In this document: positions 49,268 through 58,560 of the stretch, in pieces
How positions within the stretch are numbered: position 1 is the stretch's first letter
Layout: each line of letters begins with the position of its first letter
Origin: Klebsiella variicola
Lineage (GTDB): Bacteria; Pseudomonadota; Gammaproteobacteria; Enterobacterales; Enterobacteriaceae
DNA: 64,000 nt
Assembly (NCBI RefSeq): GCF_000828055.2
Contig: NZ_CP010523.2
Location: forward strand, 5,146,001 to 5,210,000
Direction: 5' to 3'
Notes under the pieces: model-generated
Databases searched by the model: none
What the model saw: only the letters and a program-made list of their open reading frames with translations
Told to the model about the DNA's origin: nothing
Translations under genes and position numbers: made by a program

Positions 49268-49777
49268 ATGCTGAAGATTCGTACCGCACGCGCAGAGGAT
49301 GCGGCTTTACTCAATGAAATGGGCAATGCCAGCTATCGCCATCACTTTGCTCACCTCTGGCATAACGCCGACGAGCTGGCGTGCTACCTGCAACAAGAGT
49401 ATTCCCTGGCCTCGCTGCAACGCAGCCTGACCGATTCCCAGTGCTGTTGGTTGATTGCTGAAGCCCCCCACCCTGTCGGCTTTGCGAAATACGCCTGTCG
49501 TCAGGCGATAAGTCCTGAAGGTCCGTCCGGTACGCTGTTGCATAAGCTCTATCTGCTGCCTGACACAACGGGCCGACGCTACGGCGAGCAGATATTTCGC
49601 GCCGTCGAGGCGAGAGCAAAAGCGGCCGGTGAACGCTGGCTGTGGCTGGAAGTGCTCGCCGATAACCCCGCTGCGCGCCGCTTTTACGAACGTCAGGGGA
49701 TGCAGCACGTGAAAGATGTCGCATTTCATTCCGCCAGCCAGCAAAGCACCTTACATATTCTGGCCAAACCGATCTGA
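49268..49777 (+). CDS. GNAT family N-acetyltransferase
   Basis: The 169-residue protein has the GNAT fold, with motif A in LHKLYLLPDTTGRRYGEQIF (acetyl-CoA pyrophosphate loop RRYGEQ) and motif B in LEVLADNPAARRFYERQGM. The start at 49268 follows AAAAAGGAAA; the very long upstream frame is antisense to psiE and not coding. The acceptor is unknown. It ends eight bases before the acyltransferase gene, so both are likely one operon. Confidence 0.85.
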   Translation: MLKIRTARAEDAALLNEMGNASYRHHFAHLWHNADELACYLQQEYSLASLQRSLTDSQCCWLIAEAPHPVGFAKYACRQAISPEGPSGTLLHKLYLLPDTTGRRYGEQIFRAVEARAKAAGERWLWLEVLADNPAARRFYERQGMQHVKDVAFHSASQQSTLHILAKPI

Positions 49778-49785
49778 GAGGCACT

Positions 49786-50241
49786 ATGCATACCCTTCGG
49801 GAAACGGCGATCCGCAACGTCACCAGCGGTGAGAACGTGGTGATCTACCTGCCCGCCAACCTGTACGACTGTGTCCTTGGCGATAACGTCTTCGTCGGGC
49901 CGTTCGTTGAGATCCAGGGGAATACCCGCATTGGCGCGAACAGTAAAATTCAGTCCCATACTTTTATCTGCGAGTACGTCACCATTGGCCAGCGCTGCTT
50001 TATCGGTCACGGCGTGATGTTTGCCAACGACCTGTTTCGCGAGGGTAAACCAAACGCCGACCGCGCCAGCTGGGGGCGAATTGAGATTGGCGATGACGTG
50101 TCGATCGGCAGTGGCGCCACGATTCTGGCCGTCAGCATCTGCGACGGCGTGGTGATTGGCGCGGGCAGCGTGGTGACGAAGTCCATTACCGAGAAAGGGG
50201 TGTGGGCGGGAAATCCGGCGAGGCTGCTGCGGCGGCTGTAA
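49786..50241 (+). CDS. Left-handed beta-helix acyltransferase
   Basis: This 151-residue protein is made almost entirely of hexapeptide repeats ([LIV]-G-x4), for example DNVFVGPFVEIQGNTRIGANSKI and IGDDVSIGSGATILAV, ending with GVWAGNPARLL, the signature of WbbJ/WlbB/MaT-type acyltransferases. Such enzymes N-acetylate sugar nucleotides or other acceptors as trimers. The partner gene is a GNAT enzyme. No sugar-nucleotide gene is nearby, so the acceptor is open. Confidence 0.82.
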   Translation: MHTLRETAIRNVTSGENVVIYLPANLYDCVLGDNVFVGPFVEIQGNTRIGANSKIQSHTFICEYVTIGQRCFIGHGVMFANDLFREGKPNADRASWGRIEIGDDVSIGSGATILAVSICDGVVIGAGSVVTKSITEKGVWAGNPARLLRRL

Positions 50242-50243
50242 AA

Positions 50244-50270
50244 AAAATGCCGACCTAAGGGTCGGCATTG
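50244..50270 (-). terminator. Terminator of pgi, shared with acyltransferase gene
   Basis: AATGCCGACC (50246-50255) and GGTCGGCATT (50260-50269) form a 10-bp stem; on the minus strand it is followed by TTTTT. Confidence 0.88.
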
Positions 50271-50288
50271 CGTCTTAGCTGCGCAAGA

Positions 50289-51938
50289 TTATGCGCGCCA
50301 GGCTTTATAACGGTTAATCAGGCCGTTAGTCGAGCTGTCGTGGCTGCTAACTTCGCTGCCGTCTTTCAGCTCCGGCAGGATGCGGTTAGCCAGCTGTTTG
50401 CCCAGTTCAACGCCCCACTGGTCGAAGGTGAAGATGTTGAGGATCGCCCCCTGGGTGAAGATCTTGTGTTCATACAGGGCAATCAACGCCCCCAGGCTGA
50501 ACGGGGTGATTTCACGCAGCAGGATGGAGTTCGTCGGACGGTTGCCTTCAAACACTTTGAACGGCACCACGTGCTCCAGGGTCGCCGGATCTTTACCCTG
50601 ATCGCGGTATTCCTGCTCGACCACTTCACGGGATTTACCGAAAGCCAGGGCCTCGGTCTGAGCGAAGAAGTTGGACAGCAGCTTCGGATGATGGTCGGAC
50701 AGCGGGTTGTGGGTGATAGCTGGGGCGATGAAATCGCACGGTACCATTTTGGTGCCCTGGTGGATCAGCTGGTAGAACGCGTGCTGACCGTTGGTGCCCG
50801 GCTCACCCCAGATGATCGGGCCAGTCTGGTAGTCTACCGCGTGGCCGTTACGGTCAACATACTTACCGTTGGACTCCATGTTGCCCTGCTGGAAGTAGGC
50901 GGCAAAACGGTGCATGTACTGGTCGTACGGCAGAATCGCTTCGGTTTCTGCTCCGAAGAAGTTGTTGTACCAGATACCGATCAGCGCCAGCAGCACCGGC
51001 AGGTTTTTCTCCGCCGGGGTGGTGGAGAAGTGTTTATCCATCGCATGCGCGCCGGACAGCAGCTCAACGAAGTTGTCGAAGCCCACGGAGAGAATGATGG
51101 ACAGGCCAATCGCCGACCACAGGGAGTAGCGGCCGCCAACCCAGTCCCAGAATTCAAACATGTTGGCGGTGTCGATGCCGAACTCGCCAACCGCTTTCGC
51201 GTTGGTAGAGAGCGCGGCGAAGTGTTTAGCCACGTGCTTGTCGTCGCCCGCGGTCGCCAGGAACCAGTCGCGCGCGCTGTGGGCGTTGGTCATGGTCTCC
51301 TGGGTGGTGAAGGTCTTGGACGCCACCAGGAACAGGGTCGTTTCCGGATCCACGTTCTTCAGCACTTCGGCGATGTGGGTGCCATCGACGTTGGAGACAA
51401 AGTGCATGTTGAGGTGGTTTTTGTACGGACGCAGCGCTTCGGTGACCATGAACGGACCGAGGTCGGAACCGCCGATACCAATGTTAACCACGTCGGTGAT
51501 CGGTTTGCCGGTATAGCCTTTCCAGCTACCGGAGATAATCGCTTCTGAGAAGGTTTTCATCTTCTCCAGCACAGCGTTCACTTCCGGCATCACATCTTTG
51601 CCATCAACCACAATCGGCGTATTGCTGCGGTTGCGCAGCGCGACGTGCAGTACCGCACGGTCTTCGGTACGGTTGATCTTTTCGCCGGAGAACATCGATT
51701 TAATGGCGCCTGCCAGATCGGTCTCTTTCGCCAGATCCTGCAGTTTAGCCAGCGTCTCTTCGGTGATGCGGTTTTTGGAGAAGTCCACCAGCATCAGATC
51801 GTCGAACGTCGCGGAAAACTTAGAAAAACGGTCGCTATCTTTGGCGAACAGCTCGCTGATAGTGACATCTTTCATTTCGTCGAAGTGTTTCTGTAATGCC
51901 TGCCAGGCAGAGGTCTGCGTTGGGTTGATGTTTTTCAT
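50289..51938 (-). CDS. pgi: Glucose-6-phosphate isomerase
   Basis: The 549-residue isomerase has the two family signatures, [14 protein letters not shown] with FVSNVDGTH and the GQLIHQG-type/[25 protein letters not shown] region. It interconverts glucose-6-phosphate and fructose-6-phosphate in glycolysis. The start at 51938 (MKNINPTQT) matches E. coli; ATG two codons earlier is also in frame. It is divergent from lysC across a 764-base region. Confidence 0.98.
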   Translation of the reverse strand: MKNINPTQTSAWQALQKHFDEMKDVTISELFAKDSDRFSKFSATFDDLMLVDFSKNRITEETLAKLQDLAKETDLAGAIKSMFSGEKINRTEDRAVLHVALRNRSNTPIVVDGKDVMPEVNAVLEKMKTFSEAIISGSWKGYTGKPITDVVNIGIGGSDLGPFMVTEALRPYKNHLNMHFVSNVDGTHIAEVLKNVDPETTLFLVASKTFTTQETMTNAHSARDWFLATAGDDKHVAKHFAALSTNAKAVGEFGIDTANMFEFWDWVGGRYSLWSAIGLSIILSVGFDNFVELLSGAHAMDKHFSTTPAEKNLPVLLALIGIWYNNFFGAETEAILPYDQYMHRFAAYFQQGNMESNGKYVDRNGHAVDYQTGPIIWGEPGTNGQHAFYQLIHQGTKMVPCDFIAPAITHNPLSDHHPKLLSNFFAQTEALAFGKSREVVEQEYRDQGKDPATLEHVVPFKVFEGNRPTNSILLREITPFSLGALIALYEHKIFTQGAILNIFTFDQWGVELGKQLANRILPELKDGSEVSSHDSSTNGLINRYKAWRA

Positions 51939-52060
51939 TAGCAATACTCTTCTGATTTGAGATTGTGACTTCGGTCGATTGTAGCGCCGGTGACGGAAAA
52001 TTGTGATGATTTTTGTGACTTGTCCCTGACGCCGGTCAGGAATCGGGTCAAAACGGAGTA

Positions 52061-52097
52061 AAAAGCCCCATTAGTATAGCTATCATAAGGCTTTTTT
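52061..52097. terminator. Terminator-like hairpin between divergent pgi and lysC
   Basis: AAAAAGCC (52061-52068) and GGCTTTTTT (52089-52097) flank a 20-base loop. It lies between two divergent genes where no transcript obviously ends. Confidence 0.4.
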
Positions 52098-52139
52098 CTG
52101 TTAGCCGCAGGGGCATGAAAAATCCGCATAACCGCAGCG

Positions 52140-52168
52140 TTGACATAGCTGGTGTTAAGCCTTTATAT
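52140..52168 (+). promoter_or_regulatory. lysC promoter
   Basis: TTGACA (52140-52145), 17 bases, then TTATAT (52163-52168): a near-consensus sigma70 promoter placed about 110 bases before the riboswitch core. Confidence 0.75.
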
Positions 52169-52280
52169 ATCCGCAGTGCTTACGTATTGGTAGGTATCTA
52201 TTGCTCGCGCATTTCACGCTACAGCGAAAGGGTATTCGCGGGGGATATAATGTCCCTGTTCCCCCGGCCAGGTGAAAGAC

Positions 52281-52466
52281 GTCGGTAATTGCCAGAAGAG
52301 GTGCGTTGCCCAGGTAACCGTATTGGAGGAACCAGTCCGGGGAAAATACGTGAGGGGGAGCAACGCCGAGGTGAAAGAGCGTCTGGTCACGCTCCTCACC
52401 GGCCACAGGGGCTGAATCCCCTGGGTTGTCACCAGAAACGTTCGCAGTCGGGCGTTTCATACCCGA
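52281..52466 (+). promoter_or_regulatory. Lysine riboswitch (L box) of lysC
   Basis: The conserved L-box core elements occur in order: AGAAGAGGTGCG (52294-52305), GGGGGAGCAACGCCGAGG, GGCTGAATCCCCTGGGTTGTC and GTTCGCAGTCGGGCG (52440-52454), as in E. coli lysC. Lysine binding lowers expression of aspartokinase III. The 236 bases to the start codon form the expression platform. Confidence 0.92.
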
Positions 52467-52702
52467 ACACCTCAGCGCCCAGAGCGGTGAGTCGGGTCTA
52501 CAAGGTGGAGCACTTCTGGGTGACATCGTAGTTGTTTATCACTCTGCGCCACCCTGTTTATCGCTCTTCCCTTGTGCCATGGCTGAATAATTTGGCCTGG
52601 CTTATTAAGACATTTTGTTGCGATCCGGCGGCGTCCAGCCCCTGCCACGATCGGTGTTCAGGAATCGTTTTAATAAGTCAGGCCCCCTGACACGAGGTTG
52701 TT

Positions 52703-54052
52703 ATGACAGATCTAGTCGTCGCCAAATTTGGCGGCACCAGCGTTGCCGATTTTGACGCTATGAACCGCAGCATCGATGTGGCGCTGCTCGATGCCAATAC
52801 CCGTATTGTTGTGCTCTCCGCCTCCGCCGGCGTGACCAACATTCTGGTGGCCTTAGCGGGAGGGCTGGAACCCACCGAACGTTTTTCCCAGCTGGATGCT
52901 CTGCGCCAGATCCAGTTCAATATTCTGGAGCGTTTGCGCTATCCCAACGTGATCCGCGAAGAGATTGAGCGCCTGCTGGAAAATATCACCACGCTGGCGG
53001 AAGCCGCCGCGCTCGCCTCCTCGACCGCCCTGACCGACGAACTGGTCAGCCATGGCGAACTGATGTCCACCCTGCTGTTTGTAGAAATTCTGCGTGAACG
53101 CGGTATTCAGGCGCAGTGGTTTGACGCCCGTAAAGTGCTGCGCACTAACGATCGCTTTGGCCGCGCCGAACCGGACATCGCCGCCGTCGCCGAACTGACC
53201 CAGCAGCAGCTGGCGCCGCGCCTGGCGGAAGGCCTGGTGGTGACGCAGGGCTTTATCGGCAGCGAAGCGAAAGGCCGCACCACCACCCTCGGCCGCGGCG
53301 GTAGCGATTATACCGCCGCTCTGCTCGGCGAAGCGCTGAATGCCACCCGCGTCGATATCTGGACCGATGTGCCCGGGATCTATACGACCGATCCGCGCGT
53401 GGCGCCAGCGGCGAAACGCATCGACGTCATCGCCTTTGAAGAGGCAGCGGAAATGGCCACCTTTGGCGCCAAAGTGCTGCACCCGGCGACCCTGCTGCCC
53501 GCTGTGCGCAGCGATATCCCGGTGTTTGTCGGCTCCAGTAAAGAGCCTAAAGCGGGCGGTACGCTGGTGTGTAAAACCACCGAGAACCCGCCGCTGTTCC
53601 GCGCGCTGGCGCTGCGTCGCCGCCAGACGCTGCTGACGCTGCACAGCCTGAATATGCTGCACTCCCGCGGCTTCCTCGCCGAGGTATTCGGCATTCTGGC
53701 GCGCCATAACATCTCAGTCGATTTGATCACCACCTCCGAAGTGAGCGTGGCCCTGACCATGGATACCACCGGCTCAACCTCTGCAGGCGATACCCTGCTG
53801 ACCCAGGCGCTGCTGACTGAACTCTCCTCGCTGTGCCGCGTGGAAGTGGAGGAAGACCTGGCGCTGGTGGCCCTGATTGGCAATGAGCTGTCGAAAGCCT
53901 GCGGCGTCGGCAAAGAGGTCTTTGGCGTCCTCGAGCCGTTTAATATCCGCATGATTTGCTATGGCGCCTCCAGCCATAACCTCTGCTTCCTGGTGCCTGG
54001 CGCCGATGCGGAGAAGGTGGTGCAGAAGCTGCATCATAATTTGTTTGAGTAA
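52703..54052 (+). CDS. lysC: Lysine-sensitive aspartokinase III
   Basis: The 449-residue aspartokinase has the KFGGTSV motif (8-14), the kinase-domain GFIGSEAKGRTTTLGRGGSDYTA segment and two C-terminal ACT domains that bind lysine. It phosphorylates aspartate, the first step toward lysine, threonine and methionine. It is controlled by the lysine riboswitch and by feedback inhibition. The terminator at 54082-54106 follows. Confidence 0.98.
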   Translation: MTDLVVAKFGGTSVADFDAMNRSIDVALLDANTRIVVLSASAGVTNILVALAGGLEPTERFSQLDALRQIQFNILERLRYPNVIREEIERLLENITTLAEAAALASSTALTDELVSHGELMSTLLFVEILRERGIQAQWFDARKVLRTNDRFGRAEPDIAAVAELTQQQLAPRLAEGLVVTQGFIGSEAKGRTTTLGRGGSDYTAALLGEALNATRVDIWTDVPGIYTTDPRVAPAAKRIDVIAFEEAAEMATFGAKVLHPATLLPAVRSDIPVFVGSSKEPKAGGTLVCKTTENPPLFRALALRRRQTLLTLHSLNMLHSRGFLAEVFGILARHNISVDLITTSEVSVALTMDTTGSTSAGDTLLTQALLTELSSLCRVEVEEDLALVALIGNELSKACGVGKEVFGVLEPFNIRMICYGASSHNLCFLVPGADAEKVVQKLHHNLFE

Positions 54053-54081
54053 AATTTCTTAGCACGATAAACAATACCTAT

Positions 54082-54106
54082 AGCCGGGCTCGAACCCGGC
54101 TTTTTT
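54082..54106 (+). terminator. Terminator of lysC
   Basis: AGCCGGG and CCCGGCT form a 7-bp stem over six bases, followed by TTTTTT. Confidence 0.9.
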
Positions 54107-54191
54107 ATAACAACATCAACACAACCAGCGGACCTGCTCGCCGCCCCATCGGGATGGCGCGGCCCGGTTCGCGTATCGCAAGGAACACAAC

Positions 54192-55121
54192 ATGCTCGCA
54201 ACTCTGACGCGGCTGTTCCCGTTATGGGCACTGCTGCTCTCCGTTCTGGCCTATTACACTCCCACCACCTTCACCCCAATTGGCCCATGGGTCACCACCC
54301 TGCTGATGCTGATCATGTTCGGTATGGGTGTGCATCTGAAGCTGGAGGATTTCAAACGCGTCCTGTCGCGCCCGGCGCCGGTCGCTGCAGGGATCTTTCT
54401 CCATTATCTGGTGATGCCGCTCGCCGCCTGGCTGCTGGCGCTGCTGTTTCATATGCCGCCGGAGCTTTCCGCCGGGATGGTGCTGGTCGGCAGCGTCGCC
54501 AGCGGGACCGCCTCCAACGTGATGATCTTTCTTGCCAAAGGGGATGTGGCGCTGTCGGTGACCATCTCCTCGGTCTCCACCCTCGTCGGCGTCGTGGCGA
54601 CACCGCTGCTCACCCGTCTGTACGTCGACGCGCATATTCAGGTCGACGTCATGGGCATGTTGCTCAGCATTCTGCAGATTGTGGTCATCCCCATCGCGCT
54701 GGGACTGATTGTCCATCATCTGCTGCCGAAGGTGGTGAAAGCGGTAGAGCCGTTCCTGCCCGCTTTCTCGATGGTATGCATACTGGCGATCATCAGCGCG
54801 GTGGTGGCGGGTTCCGCCGCCCATATCGCCTCCGTCGGCCTGGTGGTGATTATCGCGGTGATCCTGCATAACACCATTGGCCTGCTTGGCGGCTACTGGG
54901 GCGGACGTCTGTTTGGTTTTGATGAATCCACCTGCCGTACGCTGGCGATCGAGGTGGGGATGCAGAACTCTGGCCTGGCGGCCGCGCTGGGTAAAATTTA
55001 CTTCGGCCCGCTGGCGGCGCTGCCAGGCGCGCTGTTCTCCGTCTGGCATAACCTGTCCGGTTCGCTGCTGGCCGGGTACTGGTCAGGAAAGCCTATCGCC
55101 AAAAAAGCCGACAAGCGCTGA
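54192..55121 (+). CDS. panS: Bile acid:sodium symporter family transporter, PanS-type
   Basis: This 309-residue membrane protein has about ten hydrophobic helices and the BASS-family motifs [20 protein letters not shown] and [13 protein letters not shown]. Enteric members of this subgroup are named PanS, a transporter of ketopantoate, pantoate and pantothenate; I assign the name on family resemblance, so the substrate is provisional. It has its own promoter region behind the lysC terminator and ends with a GC-rich hairpin at 55129-55152. Confidence 0.75.
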   Translation: MLATLTRLFPLWALLLSVLAYYTPTTFTPIGPWVTTLLMLIMFGMGVHLKLEDFKRVLSRPAPVAAGIFLHYLVMPLAAWLLALLFHMPPELSAGMVLVGSVASGTASNVMIFLAKGDVALSVTISSVSTLVGVVATPLLTRLYVDAHIQVDVMGMLLSILQIVVIPIALGLIVHHLLPKVVKAVEPFLPAFSMVCILAIISAVVAGSAAHIASVGLVVIIAVILHNTIGLLGGYWGGRLFGFDESTCRTLAIEVGMQNSGLAAALGKIYFGPLAALPGALFSVWHNLSGSLLAGYWSGKPIAKKADKR

Positions 55122-55128
55122 GCGTGAT

Positions 55129-55152
55129 ACGTCCGGGCGCAGGCCCGGGCGT
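55129..55152. terminator. Hairpin after panS
   Basis: ACGTCCGGGC and GCCCGGGCGT form a 10-bp stem over four bases between convergent panS and the antitoxin gene. No T run on either strand. Confidence 0.5.
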
Positions 55153-55157
55153 GTGCG

Positions 55158-55496
55158 TTATCCAATCTGCAAACGTACTGGTTTACCTAACTTCATTAAC
55201 ATCATGACTAACGCATCCAGGGTAAACTTACTGGTTTTCTGATTGACCACATCTGAAATACGCGGGCGCGAAATGCTCAACTTCGCGGCAGCATCGGCCT
55301 GCTTCAATTGATGTTCATCTATCCACTCAGCGATTTCCTGCATTAACTGTCGTTTAAGCGCCATCAACTGCTCAACTTCTTTTTCCGCTTGTCCCCGAAG
55401 CTGCTCTGCGTCAGCATCATCAAAGCCCAGTTCACTGAATATATTGCTCTCTTCAGAGGTCACATGACGAATACCATCCACCCTCTTACGATTCAT
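55158..55496 (-). CDS. XRE/HigA-type antitoxin
   Basis: The 112-residue protein has a helix-turn-helix in its C-terminal half (LKQADAAAKLSISRPRISDVVNQKTSKFT) after an acidic, coil-forming N-terminal part. Its gene follows the RelE-type toxin gene with a four-base overlap, the reverse order typical of HigBA-like systems. It should neutralise the toxin and repress the pair through the palindrome at 55861-55876. Confidence 0.85.
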   Translation of the reverse strand: MNRKRVDGIRHVTSEESNIFSELGFDDADAEQLRGQAEKEVEQLMALKRQLMQEIAEWIDEHQLKQADAAAKLSISRPRISDVVNQKTSKFTLDALVMMLMKLGKPVRLQIG

Positions 55497-55849
55497 TTAT
55501 GACTCCTGTGTTCCTGCTGTATTACCTGCAAACGGTTTCTGACAATCTGTTTTTCGTGTTCGGCGGTACGCCGCGTCTTTTTGTTAAAACAGTGCAGGAC
55601 ATATATCGCCTCTGCAAAACGGGCCAGATAAATTACCCGATATGCACCGGAAAAGTGGCGCAGGCGGATTTCTTCAACGCCCCGCCCCAGTTGAGGCATC
55701 GCTTTCCAGTCCGCAGCCTCTAAACCCGACTGTAAACGATAAAGCTGGAATCCGGCATCTCTGCGGACGTCCTCAGGAAACTGGCGCAGATCGTCAAAGG
55801 AAGAGCCCATCCAGACGATACGCCTTAATCTCTGTTGCTGATTGAGCAT
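55493..55849 (-). CDS. RelE/HigB-type toxin of type II toxin-antitoxin pair
   Basis: The 118-residue protein has the RelE/ParE-superfamily core: DLRQFPEDVRRDAGFQLYRLQ, the strand RLRHFSGAYRVIYLARFAEAIYVLHCFNKKTRRT and basic C-terminal residues. It belongs to the phage-derived Gp49/HigB-like group that cleaves ribosome-bound mRNA. AAGGA precedes the ATG. It is the first gene of the pair, with a perfect palindrome just upstream. Confidence 0.85.
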   Translation of the reverse strand: MLNQQQRLRRIVWMGSSFDDLRQFPEDVRRDAGFQLYRLQSGLEAADWKAMPQLGRGVEEIRLRHFSGAYRVIYLARFAEAIYVLHCFNKKTRRTAEHEKQIVRNRLQVIQQEHRSHK

Positions 55850-55860
55850 ATCACATCCTT

Positions 55861-55876
55861 GTATAAAATTTTATAC
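55861..55876. promoter_or_regulatory. Palindromic operator of the toxin-antitoxin pair
   Basis: GTATAAAATTTTATAC is a perfect 16-base palindrome 12 bases before the toxin start and also offers a TATAAA -10-like element, fitting autorepression by the antitoxin. Confidence 0.7.
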
Positions 55877-56048
55877 ATCACCCACCCAAAATTTGTCGTC
55901 ATTGGACGGTAGACGTGCCATTACCCTAAGCCAGACCCGCGCACTGGTCACGAACGAGGGAAATATTCTGCGAGGCGCTTTCCGGATGCGTTCTATTTTG
56001 CGCTGATTGCCGTACACTGGGTGCTCTGGTCTGACTGAGGGCACCACC

Positions 56049-56321
56049 ATGGCACTCCCCCGTATTACACAAAAAGAGATGACCGAGCGCGAACAGCGCG
56101 AATTGAAAACGCTGCTTGACCGCGCGCGCATTGCGCATGGCCGCCCGCTGAGCAATGCGGAAACGAACAGCGTGAAAAAGGAATATATCGATAAGCTGAT
56201 GGCGCAGCGTGAAGCGGAAGCGAAGAAAGCCCGCCAGGTGAAAAAACAGCAGGCTTATAAAACGGATAAGGAAGCGACCTTTTCCTGGTCGGCGAATACG
56301 CCGACCCGCGGCAGGCGTTAA
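56049..56321 (+). CDS. yjbD: DUF3811 protein YjbD
   Basis: This 90-residue protein matches E. coli YjbD (DUF3811) from [19 protein letters not shown] to [11 protein letters not shown]. It is charged, helical and coil-forming in the middle (residues 25-70); its function is unknown. The start at 56049 follows GAGGG and fits the family; the reading from 56007 adds 14 residues. Its last four bases overlap the convergent rluF. Confidence 0.93.
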   Translation: MALPRITQKEMTEREQRELKTLLDRARIAHGRPLSNAETNSVKKEYIDKLMAQREAEAKKARQVKKQQAYKTDKEATFSWSANTPTRGRR

Positions 56322-57193
56322 CGCCCTTTCTTTTTACGTCCCGGCTGGGTGAAACGTTTCCCGTTAGCAGCCGGGCGGCCCTTATCGTTGCTATTTTCCA
56401 TCTTCACCACCGGGCGCTTGATGCCGGGAGTCGCCGCTTTGGCCTTCGGCCTGGCTTTCGGCTTCGCTTCGGAAGAGGAGTTTTCAATCAGCTTGAACAG
56501 GTCGATCAACTCGTCATCGGTTAGATCACGCCATTCCCCCAAGGGGATCCCCGTCAGGCTCACGTTCATAATCCGCGTACGCTCAAGCTTCGTCACTTCA
56601 TAGCCAAAGTGCTCGCACATACGACGGATCTGGCGATTCAGCCCCTGCACCAGAGTGATGCGGAAAACGAACGGCGCCTCTTTCTTCACTTTACATTTTT
56701 TCGTCACCGTCCCGAGAATCGGCACCCCCGCGCCCATCCCGCGAATGAACTCATCGGTCACTGGCTTATCGACCGTCACCAGATACTCTTTTTCATGGTC
56801 GTTGCCGGCACGCAGGATCTTGTTCACCAGATCACCGTGGTTGGTGAGGAAGATCAGCCCCTGAGAATCTTTATCCAGACGGCCAATAGGGAAGATACGC
56901 TTGCTGTGGTTGACGAAGTCGACAATATTGTCGCGTTCGCCATCTTCGGTGGTGCTCACAATACCGACCGGCTTATTCAGCGCAATCAGCACCAGATCAT
57001 CCGCTTCACGCGGCTCAATCAACCGTCCGTTCACTTTGACCAGGTCACCAGGCTTCACCTGATCGCCAATGGTGGCGCGCTTGCCATTGATAAAGACGTT
57101 GCCTTGTTCAATAAAGCGGTCCGCTTCGCGACGCGAGCAGATGCCGCTTTCGCTGATGTATTTATTTAATCGGGTTGATGAGTCGGGCAGCAT
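56318..57193 (-). CDS. rluF: 23S rRNA pseudouridine(2604) synthase
   Basis: The 291-residue enzyme has an N-terminal S4 RNA-binding domain (residues 7-60) and a RsuA-type pseudouridine synthase domain with the catalytic aspartate D107 in [10 protein letters not shown]. It modifies U2604 of 23S rRNA and also tRNA-Tyr U35 in E. coli. A lysine- and proline-rich basic tail follows residue 235. It is convergent with yjbD, in the order found in E. coli. Confidence 0.95.
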   Translation of the reverse strand: MLPDSSTRLNKYISESGICSRREADRFIEQGNVFINGKRATIGDQVKPGDLVKVNGRLIEPREADDLVLIALNKPVGIVSTTEDGERDNIVDFVNHSKRIFPIGRLDKDSQGLIFLTNHGDLVNKILRAGNDHEKEYLVTVDKPVTDEFIRGMGAGVPILGTVTKKCKVKKEAPFVFRITLVQGLNRQIRRMCEHFGYEVTKLERTRIMNVSLTGIPLGEWRDLTDDELIDLFKLIENSSSEAKPKARPKAKAATPGIKRPVVKMENSNDKGRPAANGKRFTQPGRKKKGR

Positions 57194-57536
57194 AGATTCT
57201 CCTGTAAAAGCGAAATATACCCTACCTTGTGGGCGAGAAAAAAGATGTGCCTTTGCGCCCTCCGGCGCAAGGTGTGATCGACTACGCCTTTTTTCACAAA
57301 AGTGTCCCGCTCAACGCCTGGCAACTTTGCATGATGAAATATCACAGAATCAGCGATTTAGCGTGCAATGCACAAAGGTGCCAACAACCCGCTATTGATA
57401 ACGCAAATGTGCAAGATTATTCGCCAGATTAGGGTGATGAAATAAAAGAAAATCGCTTTAAACGGTGGCTCTAATAGGGTTATATCAGATCAACAGCACA
57501 AACCCGCGATTTGCACAAATGTGCAGGAGCCTGCAG
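57194..57536. other. rluF-sorC intergenic region
   Basis: The region holds the rluF promoter, then three SorC-operator-like motifs listed separately. An AT-rich segment (57385-57490) is the likely sor promoter. No further gene seen. Confidence 0.6.
57369..57525. promoter_or_regulatory. Repeated SorC-like operator motifs
   Basis: TGCACAAATGTGCA (57512-57525) is a palindrome with 6-base arms next to the sorC ribosome site. Related copies occur at 57369-57382 (TGCACAAAGGTGCC) and 57400-57413 (AACGCAAATGTGCA). They are plausible SorC binding sites. Confidence 0.6.
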
Positions 57537-58490
57537 ATGACCATGGAAAACAGCGATGATATCCGGTTGATTGTCAAAATCGCCCAGCTCTATTACGAGC
57601 AGGATATGACTCAGGCGCAAATCGCTCGCGAGCTGGGGATCTATCGCACCACCATCAGTCGCCTGCTGAAGCGCGGCCGCGAGCAGGGCATTGTTACCAT
57701 CGCCATCAACTATGACTACAATGAAAACCTGTGGCTCGAGCAACAGCTCAAGCAAAAATTTGGCCTGAAAGAGGCGGTGGTTGCCAGCAGCGATGGGCTG
57801 CTGGAAGAAGAACAGCTGAGTGCGATGGGCCAGCATGGCGCCCTGCTTGTCGATCGGTTGCTGGAGCCAGGCGATATCATCGGTTTTTCATGGGGCCGCG
57901 CCGTGCGTTCGCTGGTGGAGAACCTGCCGCAGGCCAGCCAGTCACGCCAGGTGATCTGCGTCCCCATCATCGGCGGGCCTTCCGGTAAACTGGAGAGCCG
58001 CTACCATGTGAACACCTTAACCTACGGCGCGGCAGCCAGACTGAAAGCGGAATCCCACCTTGCCGATTTTCCAGCCCTGCTGGATAACCCGCTGATCCGC
58101 AACGGCATCATGCAGTCCCAGCACTTTAAAACCATCTCATCCTACTGGGACAGCCTGGATGTGGCGCTGGTGGGTATTGGTTCACCGGCCATTCGCGACG
58201 GCGCAAACTGGCACGCCTTCTACGGCAGCGAAGAGAGCGACGATCTCAACGCCCGCCACGTCGCCGGGGATATCTGTTCGCGTTTCTACGATATTAACGG
58301 CGGGTTAGTCGATACCAATATGAGCGAAAAAACCCTGTCGATCGAAATGGCGAAGCTGCGCCAGGCTCGCTATTCCATCGGCATCGCCATGGGGGAAGAG
58401 AAATACTCTGGCATTCTTGGCGCATTGCACGGACGCTATATTAATTGTCTGGTGACAAACAGAGAAACGGCTGAGTTATTACTGAAATAA
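57537..58490 (+). CDS. sorC: Sorbose operon regulator SorC
   Basis: The 317-residue SorC-family regulator has an N-terminal helix-turn-helix (TQAQIARELGIYRTTISRLLKRG, about residues 23-45) and a sugar-phosphate-isomerase-like effector domain (IGFSWGRAVRSL..., FYDINGGLVD). It activates and represses the sor operon in response to sorbose-1-phosphate. ATG 57537 follows CAGGAG; the published-type start MENSDD at 57543 is two codons on. It is the first gene of the operon. Confidence 0.93.
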   Translation: MTMENSDDIRLIVKIAQLYYEQDMTQAQIARELGIYRTTISRLLKRGREQGIVTIAINYDYNENLWLEQQLKQKFGLKEAVVASSDGLLEEEQLSAMGQHGALLVDRLLEPGDIIGFSWGRAVRSLVENLPQASQSRQVICVPIIGGPSGKLESRYHVNTLTYGAAARLKAESHLADFPALLDNPLIRNGIMQSQHFKTISSYWDSLDVALVGIGSPAIRDGANWHAFYGSEESDDLNARHVAGDICSRFYDINGGLVDTNMSEKTLSIEMAKLRQARYSIGIAMGEEKYSGILGALHGRYINCLVTNRETAELLLK

Positions 58491-58560
58491 CACACAGGAT
58501 ATGATTTCACGCAGCACCCGCTGCGGGGGATCCCTTTATCTAAAGAAATGGGAGTGAATA

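Larger units (their letters stand above)
51939..52702. other. pgi-lysC intergenic region
   Basis: The region holds the pgi promoter (not pinned down), a terminator-like hairpin (52061-52097), the lysC promoter (52140-52168) and the lysine riboswitch with its expression platform (from about 52280). No further coding ORF is convincing. Confidence 0.6.

Noticed and set aside
50268..51548. 426-codon open frame on the plus strand
   Set aside because: It is antisense to pgi with biased composition; no independent support.
54222..55049. 275-codon open frame on the minus strand
   Set aside because: It is antisense to the PanS-type gene and is dominated by H, Q, D and R, a shadow of membrane-helix codons.
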